Below are positions 7,822 through 13,327 of a DNA stretch of 25,291 nt, one piece after another. The notes under the pieces were generated by a model, which was not told the origin of the DNA, searched no databases, and worked only from the letters and a program-made list of their open reading frames with translations. Source of the DNA: an uncultured Prevotellaceae bacterium (lineage in GTDB: Bacteria; Bacteroidota; Bacteroidia; Bacteroidales; Bacteroidaceae); contig CALDLA010000044.1 in the NCBI GenBank assembly GCA_937898415.1, positions 1 through 25,291 on the forward strand, written 5' to 3'. How positions within the stretch are numbered: the first letter of the stretch is position 1; every line of letters begins with the position of its first letter. The translations under genes and the position numbers were made by a program.

Positions 7822-8964
7822 ATGGTGCAAAAAGTTTATATAACAAAAACTGCGTCTTTTTTCCCAAACTTGCCAGTTGGGAATGATGAGATGGAAGATT
7901 ATCTTGGCTATATTGGAGGTAAAAAATCCAGAGTAAAAAGTATAATCTTAAGGCAAAATGGAATAAAAACTCGTTTTTACGCCTTAGACAAAGAACAGCA
8001 CATTACACATAGCAATGCTGAAATGGCGGCTCTGTCAATAAAGAAGCTCTTACCAGAAAAGAAAGATCGAGATGATGTTCAGGTGTTATGCTGTGGTACA
8101 TCAACACCCGATCAAATGCTACCATCTCAAGCAGCAATGGTTCATGGAGCAGCCTTTAGTCACCCTATGGAAATCTTCTCGTTGGCAGGTGTTTGTATGA
8201 CAAGTATTGCTGCGCTAAAAACTGCTTATATGTCCGTATTATCAGGAAATTCTAAGAATGCGATTTGTTCAAATTCTGAGTTAGTCTCCCCTGTTTTGCT
8301 ATCTAAATTTTTTGAAGAAGAGTACCATTTTTTGAAAGCGATAAAAGAGAATCCTATTCTGGCATTCAATAAGGACTTTTTGCGTTTTATGCTTTCTGAT
8401 GGAGCAGCTTGTTGCTATTTACAGAATAATGTCAGTCCTGGCGTTAATCTTGAGATTAATTGGATTGAAACAATATCATTTGCCAATCAATATCCTGCTT
8501 GCATGTATATGTGGGGAGATTATGATGAAGATGGGGTGTTTAGAAGCTGGAAGGAATTTGATGGAAAAGAAATTTTAGAAAAATCAATTTGGTGTATAAA
8601 GCAAGATATCAAATTGTTAAATGAGGTCGTGGTCGTTCGTTTTGTTGATGCAATTGAAATGGCATTAAATAAATATCACGTTAATGGTGATTCGATTGAT
8701 TATGTGATCCCCCATATATCATCAATGTATTTTTATAATTTACTGGCAGAAGAATTGGAGAGGAGAGGGATCTGTCTCCCAACAGAAAAATGGTTTACTA
8801 ACCTAACGACTGTGGGCAATGTCGGTTCCGTTGCTATATTTGCGGGTTTGGACGAACTTGTACATTCTGGCAGACTTATAGATGGTAATAAAATACTATT
8901 ACTTGTTCCAGAAAGTGGCCGATTTACATACGGCGTGGTGTTATTAACTGTTAAATGTGTTTGA
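7822..8964 (+). CDS. Beta-ketoacyl-ACP synthase III-like condensing enzyme
   Basis: A 380-residue thiolase-fold protein of the FabH/KASIII type. The catalytic triad is visible: Cys125 in SLAGVCMTS, His298 in VIPHISS and Asn333 in TVGNVGS. The N-half signature CCGTSTPDQMLPSQAAMVHG matches the region where FabH-like enzymes read GTSTPD..PS.A. Family chemistry is decarboxylative Claisen condensation of an acyl-CoA or acyl-ACP starter with malonyl-ACP (or a related acyl transfer). It is ~50 residues longer than housekeeping FabH because of an insertion around 160-265, which points to a specialised secondary-metabolism or signalling homologue. No ACP, ketoreductase or other lipid gene is nearby; it is bracketed only by two TetR genes. 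A role in making the ligand those regulators sense is inference. Confidence 0.9.
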   Translation: MVQKVYITKTASFFPNLPVGNDEMEDYLGYIGGKKSRVKSIILRQNGIKTRFYALDKEQHITHSNAEMAALSIKKLLPEKKDRDDVQVLCCGTSTPDQMLPSQAAMVHGAAFSHPMEIFSLAGVCMTSIAALKTAYMSVLSGNSKNAICSNSELVSPVLLSKFFEEEYHFLKAIKENPILAFNKDFLRFMLSDGAACCYLQNNVSPGVNLEINWIETISFANQYPACMYMWGDYDEDGVFRSWKEFDGKEILEKSIWCIKQDIKLLNEVVVVRFVDAIEMALNKYHVNGDSIDYVIPHISSMYFYNLLAEELERRGICLPTEKWFTNLTTVGNVGSVAIFAGLDELVHSGRLIDGNKILLLVPESGRFTYGVVLLTVKCV

Positions 8965-8990
8965 CTTTCTAATTTTTTAATTACCTTTGC
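8960..8990 (+). promoter_or_regulatory. Bacteroidota promoter for TetR 2 leader
   Basis: TTTG at 8960-8963, 18-base spacer, then TACCTTTGC at 8982-8990 (TAnnTTTG). It overlaps the 3' end of the KASIII gene. Transcription would start near 8996, giving a ~170-base leader before the second TetR gene. Confidence 0.55.
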
Positions 8991-9027
8991 CGAAAATATC
9001 GTGGGATCATGTTTGTCTTCTGTGTAA

Positions 9028-9160
9028 TTGTGGTAGATTAAGAAGAAGAAAGATGAATATGAAGTTCTCACTATGCTCTATTATAGAGTATGGGGACTTT
9101 GCTATTCTTCTACCACTACCACAAGGGACACAGATGGTGAAGCAACCCCATACTCTTTTT
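9028..9160 (+). promoter_or_regulatory. Structured leader with terminator-like and competing hairpins
   Basis: Three inverted repeats are packed in the leader of the second TetR gene. Arms at 9028-9047 and 9105-9124 pair over 16 of 20 positions (outer block TTGTGGTAG). CTCTATTATAGAG (9076-9088) is a perfect small palindrome. GAGTATGGGG (9086-9095) pairs perfectly with CCCCATACTC (9146-9155), extendable by TTGC/GCAA after a bulge, and is followed by TTTTT (9156-9160) and then the ATG at 9165. The terminator-like stem cannot coexist with the first stem without a pseudoknot and shares bases with the small palindrome, the layout of an attenuator. A 44-codon open frame (ATG at 9053, preceded by AAGAAGAAAG) runs through it and ends at 9187 inside the regulator gene, so it could act as a translated leader. 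Function is inferred. Confidence 0.45.
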
Positions 9161-9164
9161 AATT

Positions 9165-9758
9165 ATGGCAAAGAACAATACGCGTGATCTCATTTTAGAC
9201 AAGACTTATAGGTTGTTGTTTATCTACAATTGGGAGGCAATTACAATAGAACAGATAGAAAGTTCTATTGGGAGAACGCGTGGAGCCATTTTTTATTTCT
9301 TCAAAAACAAAAGCGAACTGTTCAATTCAATTATTAATGAACGATTCCTATCGAAGTTTTTGACCTCTGAAGTTAGTACTCCTGCTATTCAGGATTCAAC
9401 AATTTCGGGTTTTTTCAACCAATATCAAACTCCTTTTGAGAGGCTTTGCAATGATATTTCTGAAAATTACAATCTCAAAGACCCCACTCCTGCAGTATTA
9501 AATATAATTGTCCAAGCCCGGAAACTATACCCGTGTTTTGACATTGTTATTGGACGGTATATTTCTGATGAAATTCAATACATTGAAAAAAACGCAGTTA
9601 TTATGCGAGATAATCCCAGGCTGATCAATTCATTTAAAACATATTGTCTGCTAAAGAGTGGAACCTTGCTTCTTTCTGCCAGTCAACAGGATTTATTCAA
9701 TGTTAACAAACATCTCCAATCCTATATTAATGGGATTGCATACCTGTTAGGAGAGTAA
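9165..9758 (+). CDS. TetR/AcrR-family transcriptional regulator 2
   Basis: 197 residues with a TetR N-terminal domain. Residues ~27-50 (ITIEQIESSIGRTRGAIFYFF) form the helix-turn-helix, followed by KNKSELFNSII at the start of helix 4. The remainder is the helical ligand-binding/dimer domain; RKLYPCFDI in it parallels a TLFPDIKER stretch in TetR 1. The start is 4 bases after the terminator-like U-tract, so there is no room for a conventional ribosome-binding site. Expression probably depends on readthrough or translation of the leader. It shares the strand of the KASIII gene and is separated from it by 200 bases. It is likely a paralogue of TetR 1 with a different or overlapping operator. Confidence 0.87.
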   Translation: MAKNNTRDLILDKTYRLLFIYNWEAITIEQIESSIGRTRGAIFYFFKNKSELFNSIINERFLSKFLTSEVSTPAIQDSTISGFFNQYQTPFERLCNDISENYNLKDPTPAVLNIIVQARKLYPCFDIVIGRYISDEIQYIEKNAVIMRDNPRLINSFKTYCLLKSGTLLLSASQQDLFNVNKHLQSYINGIAYLLGE

Positions 9759-9831
9759 TATACTTGTGAATCATCCCTGCATTTTCCTAATTTAGCATAA
9801 ATAATAGCACAAATTCCTTAATTATTCTAAA

Positions 9832-9845
9832 ATACCTATCGGTAT
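9832..9845. promoter_or_regulatory. Palindrome, possible operator
   Basis: ATACC-TATC-GGTAT sits just upstream of the predicted promoter of the TPR-HTH gene. It has the same layout (ATACY, four bases, RGTAT) as the palindrome at 6870-6883 on the other side of the TetR/KASIII block. Confidence 0.3.
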
Positions 9846-9870
9846 GTTATGGAGTGGGAAATAGTTTTCG

Positions 9871-9879
9871 TAACTTTGT
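9871..9879 (+). promoter_or_regulatory. Bacteroidota -7 element for TPR-HTH gene
   Basis: TAACTTTGT matches TAnnTTTG. The -33 position is poor (TTATG near 9847). The predicted start near 9886 coincides with the first in-frame ATG, so the ATG at 9910 is the better translation start. Confidence 0.45.
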
Positions 9880-9909
9880 CGTTAAATGCAAACAAATAAT
9901 AATATAGCG

Positions 9910-11577
9910 ATGAAGATATCTCGACTTATATGGTTTTTACCTATATCTTTGTTTATAGTATCCTGCTCACAGAATGAAATTTGTTCTTCCCTAAAGACAG
10001 CAGAAGATATTATCAACGATAATCCTGACAGCACATTATCTATTCTTCGAGAAATAGATTATGACGCTCTGAAAGATAACCAATTAAAAGCGCTATATGG
10101 TTTATTATATACATCTGCCAACATAAAAAAACAAAAAGTCCCAGATAACGATTCTTTAATAGACTATAGTATTAAAATTTTTGAAAACAATAATGATTAT
10201 TATCATTTAGCAGATGCCTATTATTATAAAGGTACCACAAACTATGCAAAAAAACAATTAGAAGTTGGCGTAGAATATTTGAAAAAGGCAGAATGTCTAT
10301 CTAATGAAAATGGATATTCTCAAATAACAAACAAAATCCTTGAAAGACTTTCTTATCTGAACTATACTACTGATAATAAAGACTTAACTCTGGAGTATTC
10401 AAAAAAATTCTTGGACAGTTCAATGGAACTTAAAGACAAAACACTGATAAGTAGGGCGTTTATAATGGTTGCATCTTCATATGCAGCAATAAATATGTCT
10501 GATAGTGCCTATTCTTATATAGACCATGCATTACGGTATATTAATGATGTAGATTCTGTATTAAAAGCAGAAATATTAGTAAATGTAGGTGAGATGTTTT
10601 ATGAAAGAGGTGAGATGAATCTATCTGAATACAAAGCCTTGCAATCCGACTCTACACATTCCAATCCTCATGCAAAATTCTTACTTGGAAAAATAAAATA
10701 TCAAAGAGGTGATACTTTAAGAGCAAAAGAATATTGGAATGAAGCCTTGTCTGTTAAAGATTTGAAGATAAAAAAAGAGCTATATAAAATAGTTGCGAAT
10801 TATTGTGCAGAAGTTGGAAATTACAATGACGCATATATTATTTCCATAAAATTGGATAGTCTCAACGATAATATCAACAATAGTTCTAAAACGACTCAAG
10901 AACTTCAGTTAAAATATGATAGAGCAAAATCCGAGTCGGAATTATATCAGAAAATATTATATGCTCTTGTTATTGCGTTTTTAGCCAGTGCAGCTCTTTT
11001 TGTTTCTTTCCGTTATCACCAAAGGAGGGTCAAATCATATAATAGCACAATAAATACACTTACTAACAAAAATGACACCTATAAATCCCAAATAGAAAAC
11101 TTTTCCGAGAAGGTGAATATGTATAAACATGAAATAGGATTGTATGTAAGTAAAGTATCTAATTACGAGGAAGAAATCAGCAAAAACATAGAGAAGATAA
11201 AGATGTTAAAGACATCTGACAGGTCGAAGCAAAAGGAGATTGATGAACTGAAATACAATATATCAACACTCTATAAATCTATCATGTCAGAACTACAAAA
11301 AGGCAACACAATATATGAGATAATAAAAAAGAAAAAACCTATAGTCCATTATTCTGATGAAGATTTAAACTCATTGATTGACTTTTATAAAATCATAAAT
11401 ATTAAGGTATTCTCTGGCTGGTTAGAGCAATATACACCTCTCAGTGTTCGCCAATATGTGTTCTTAATTCTCGAACATTTGGGTTATGACGATTATGATA
11501 TTGCAGATGTTTTAGGTGTTTCAGATACGACAGTACGTTCTACCAGATCCAGAATAAAGAAGAAAGCACGATTATAA
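9910..11577 (+). CDS. Lipoprotein-TPR-TM-HTH regulator
   Basis: 555 residues from the ATG at 9910. This start yields a clean lipoprotein signal: MKISRLIWFLPISLFIVSC, with the lipobox cysteine at residue 19. An ATG at 9886 would add 8 polar residues and sits on the predicted transcription start. After the signal come ~310 residues of tetratricopeptide-like helical repeats, one transmembrane helix at about 350-372 (YALVIAFLASAALFVSF), a long coiled coil to about 470, and a C-terminal helix-turn-helix of LuxR/sigma-r4 type (DDYDIADVLGVSDTTVRSTRSRIKKK). This is a known Bacteroidota architecture: periplasmic TPRs sense, and a cytoplasmic HTH presumably binds DNA while membrane-tethered. Being immediately upstream of the secreted DUF3244-like gene and the RiPP operon, it is a candidate regulator of them. 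Confidence 0.85.
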   Translation: MKISRLIWFLPISLFIVSCSQNEICSSLKTAEDIINDNPDSTLSILREIDYDALKDNQLKALYGLLYTSANIKKQKVPDNDSLIDYSIKIFENNNDYYHLADAYYYKGTTNYAKKQLEVGVEYLKKAECLSNENGYSQITNKILERLSYLNYTTDNKDLTLEYSKKFLDSSMELKDKTLISRAFIMVASSYAAINMSDSAYSYIDHALRYINDVDSVLKAEILVNVGEMFYERGEMNLSEYKALQSDSTHSNPHAKFLLGKIKYQRGDTLRAKEYWNEALSVKDLKIKKELYKIVANYCAEVGNYNDAYIISIKLDSLNDNINNSSKTTQELQLKYDRAKSESELYQKILYALVIAFLASAALFVSFRYHQRRVKSYNSTINTLTNKNDTYKSQIENFSEKVNMYKHEIGLYVSKVSNYEEEISKNIEKIKMLKTSDRSKQKEIDELKYNISTLYKSIMSELQKGNTIYEIIKKKKPIVHYSDEDLNSLIDFYKIINIKVFSGWLEQYTPLSVRQYVFLILEHLGYDDYDIADVLGVSDTTVRSTRSRIKKKARL

Positions 11578-11579
11578 TT

Positions 11580-11666
11580 TTTGTTGCAAATACAACCAAG
11601 GAAAATGCAGGATAGTTTCATAACCATCTGATTCCCAATAGATACATATTTCTAAGGTGCAACAAA
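11580..11666. repeat. Spaced inverted repeat downstream of TPR-HTH gene
   Basis: TTTGTTGCA (11580-11588) and TGCAACAAA (11658-11666) are perfect 9-base inverted repeats about 70 bases apart, immediately after the regulator stop codon. There is no U-tract after the second arm, so it is not an obvious terminator. It may be chance or a binding site. Confidence 0.3.
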
Positions 11667-11679
11667 TAGACCAAAGCGA

Positions 11680-11712
11680 TTTGCTGCGACGGAAATTTCA
11701 TCATATCTTTGC
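11680..11712 (+). promoter_or_regulatory. Bacteroidota promoter for DUF3244-like gene
   Basis: TTTG at 11680-11683, 20-base spacer, TATCTTTGC at 11704-11712. This is one of the best promoter matches in the window. Transcription would begin near 11718, 12 bases before the chosen ATG at 11730. Confidence 0.6.
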
Positions 11713-11729
11713 AGCAAAAAAACAAAGGT

Positions 11730-12122
11730 ATGAAAAAGATTATTTTCGTTATTTTAATTATGGTATGTTTTGCATCTAATGCAAGCTCCGCTACATTTGG
11801 TAACATTAAGTATTTTACTGTATCAACTATTACATTTCCAGATGAAATATTGCGGTCGCCCTCTCAAAATTCGTATGCAATTAATGCAATCTACTATTCA
11901 GATACTAAATTACTGAACATTTCATTTCTTAAAAATCTTGGTTACGGAAATATTGCCATATATCGTAATGGTAATGAAATAATCTTTGATAATTCCCAGA
12001 TGAATTATGGTAATGTTGTTTCCTATGACCTTTCTGAATACGGAAATGGTGAGTATGTGATTGTGATTGCCACAAGTTACGGAGACATCTATGTGGGAAC
12101 ATTTTGTATCATCTCGCATTAA
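11730..12122 (+). CDS. Small secreted DUF3244-like protein
   Basis: 130 residues from the ATG at 11730 (MKKIIFVILIMVCFASNASS), a typical Sec signal peptide with cleavage expected after about residue 20. The mature domain is all-beta. It has NAIYYSDTKLLNISF, then NIAIYRNGNEIIFDN and GEYVIVIATSYGDIYVGTF, the strand pattern of the Ig-like DUF3244 family common in Bacteroidales as small secreted or periplasmic proteins of unknown role. It has its own strong promoter and is followed at once by a terminator, so it is a one-gene unit. Its position directly before the RiPP precursor is suggestive but no functional link is shown. An upstream in-frame ATG at 11709 would overlap the promoter. Confidence 0.75.
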   Translation: MKKIIFVILIMVCFASNASSATFGNIKYFTVSTITFPDEILRSPSQNSYAINAIYYSDTKLLNISFLKNLGYGNIAIYRNGNEIIFDNSQMNYGNVVSYDLSEYGNGEYVIVIATSYGDIYVGTFCIISH

Positions 12123-12128
12123 ATGAAA

Positions 12129-12161
12129 CCGTATTTCCTTATATTTGGAAACGGATTTTTT
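12129..12161 (+). terminator. Intrinsic terminator after DUF3244-like gene
   Basis: An imperfect stem, CCGTATTTCC paired with GGAAACGG (two-base bulge), then ATTTTTT. It separates the small secreted protein gene from the RiPP operon. Confidence 0.55.
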
Positions 12162-12306
12162 CGTTTTTAAATTCTTCGTTTCAATAAAAGTTACTATGTA
12201 AATATATAAGGCTGCGATGTTTAGAGGTGCACATCTTGACATGTAGCGAAAGTCGAAAATGGTCTGCGACTTAAACCATGACCTATAATAATTAAAACTA
12301 AAAAAC
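12162..12306 (+). promoter_or_regulatory. Putative upstream region of RiPP operon
   Basis: The operon's own promoter should lie here, because a terminator precedes it. I see no exact TAnnTTTG element. What is visible is AAGTCG ... CGACTT (11-base loop) and ATGGT ... ACCAT, two overlapping inverted repeats just upstream of the precursor ATG. They could be an operator or 5' UTR fold. Expression may use an activator-dependent or alternative-sigma promoter. Confidence 0.3.
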
Positions 12307-12507
12307 ATGTTATCAAATGTAATTAATGAAAGTTATCTCTCAAATCTTGAGGCCGATTGTTCAGAATCAATGGAGGTTATGAATATGGAGGCAACGCAGT
12401 CTCTGCAGGAACCAATAGTAGAATTTAACTGCTTTGGTACTGCTGGTACAATGGGAACTTTTACTGGATGCTTTGGCACGGCTGGTACTTTTGGCTGCTT
12501 TGGCTAA
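12307..12507 (+). CDS. RiPP (LAP/TOMM) precursor peptide with repetitive Cys/Thr core
   Basis: 66 residues. Residues 1-~40 form an acidic, helix-prone leader (ESYLSNLEADCSESMEVMNM). Residues ~42-66 are a low-complexity core built from CFGTAGT units: CFGTAGTMGTFTG, CFGTAGTFG, CFG. The core has Cys42, Cys55 and Cys64, six Thr (45, 48, 51, 53, 58, 61) and otherwise only Gly, Ala, Phe and one Met, typical of substrates for azoline-forming YcaO enzymes. It stands immediately upstream of a SagC/YcaO/SagB gene set. There is no GG protease site; the leader/core border EPIVEFN is only a guess. The repeats are visible at DNA level (TGCTTTGGTACTGCTGGTAC, then TGCTTTGGCACGGCTGGTAC). Expected products are thiazol(in)es from Cys and possibly methyloxazol(in)es from Thr. 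Confidence 0.85.
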   Translation: MLSNVINESYLSNLEADCSESMEVMNMEATQSLQEPIVEFNCFGTAGTMGTFTGCFGTAGTFGCFG

Positions 12508-12527
12508 TTAGTTGAATTCCTTTATTT

Positions 12528-12596
12528 TGAGAGTGAGTTGTGATGAAACTTGCTTTAAAACAGTTATTTTCTAAGCAACTCCTCTCATCATTTTTT
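12528..12596 (+). terminator. Terminator/attenuator hairpin after precursor gene
   Basis: TGAGAG-T-GAGTTG (12528-12540) pairs with CAACTCCTCTCA (12576-12587), with one bulged base and a 35-base loop, followed by T6 at 12591-12596. It lies between the precursor and the modification genes. Partial termination here would give many precursor transcripts and fewer enzyme transcripts, a common arrangement in RiPP operons. Confidence 0.5.
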
Positions 12597-12622
12597 ATAG
12601 ATCATTTTAAATGTAGATAATT

Positions 12623-13327
12623 ATGAAATATGTTAAGTGTCTTAGTGTATGGTCTCTATTTATACTAGCTAACATTCATTTGCAGGCTCAGACCATAGAT
12701 GATATTTGTGCTAAAAATGTAGAGTCGTTAGGTGGCAAAGAAGCTGTAGAAAAAGTAAAGTCGCTAAAGATTACTCAAGTAGGAACATCGCAGGGTAAAA
12801 ATATGCCAATGACTACCATTATGATTCCTGGGAAAGTGTATTACCAGAAAGTGCGTACTTCGATGGGAATACTTATCACATGTGCAAATGGAAACGAAGG
12901 CTGGACATATACAACAATGCCAATGCCTAAAACCAATACACTACCTGTTAATACGGCAAAATCATTACTCATAGACTCAAAATTCTATGGTCCTATTTAC
13001 GATTATTATGTAAATGGCGATGAGTCGGATGTAAAAGAAATAAGTATTGATGGACATCTTACTATCGACAGGGAGGATTGCTATAAACTTAATATAACCT
13101 ATAAATCGGGTTATAAAATCTCGGTCTACGTTTCTTCTCTCGACAATATGATTAGGAAAACAGAGACTCCCGCTGGTATCATTAAATTTAAGAATTATAA
13201 AAAGACTAGTGGAGTGATGATTCCGCGATATGTTGAAATAACAAATATAAACGGAACCATTACAGCTACAGTATCAAAAGTTAGCATTAATAGCAATATT
13301 AATAATGATATATTTACTCGCCCTTAA
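12623..13327 (+). CDS. Periplasmic LolA-like (outer membrane lipoprotein-sorting-like) protein
   Basis: 234 residues with a Sec signal peptide (MKYVKCLSVWSLFILANIHLQAQ, cleavage near residue 22). The start of the mature protein, IDDICAKNVESLGGKEAVEKVKSLKI, matches the opening helix and first strand of the outer-membrane-lipoprotein-sorting-like/LolA-fold proteins often seen in Bacteroidota. The rest is strand-rich (YYQKVRTSMGILITCANGNEGW) and ends GIIKFKNYKKTSGVMIPRYVEI, as in that family. The known fold is a half-barrel that carries hydrophobic ligands. Here it may chaperone the hydrophobic Phe-rich product or a receptor component through the periplasm; that is inference. Its last 23 bases overlap the start of the receptor gene, so the two are translationally coupled. 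Confidence 0.75.
   Translation: MKYVKCLSVWSLFILANIHLQAQTIDDICAKNVESLGGKEAVEKVKSLKITQVGTSQGKNMPMTTIMIPGKVYYQKVRTSMGILITCANGNEGWTYTTMPMPKTNTLPVNTAKSLLIDSKFYGPIYDYYVNGDESDVKEISIDGHLTIDREDCYKLNITYKSGYKISVYVSSLDNMIRKTETPAGIIKFKNYKKTSGVMIPRYVEITNINGTITATVSKVSINSNINNDIFTRP

Noticed and set aside
8733..9071. 112-codon minus-strand frame across the KASIII 3' end
   Set aside because: Antisense to a conserved enzyme and to the leader region; no supporting signals.
11922..12308. 128-codon minus-strand frame covering the DUF3244-like gene and the precursor upstream region
   Set aside because: Antisense shadow of a gene with a signal peptide and promoter; the translated protein looks random.
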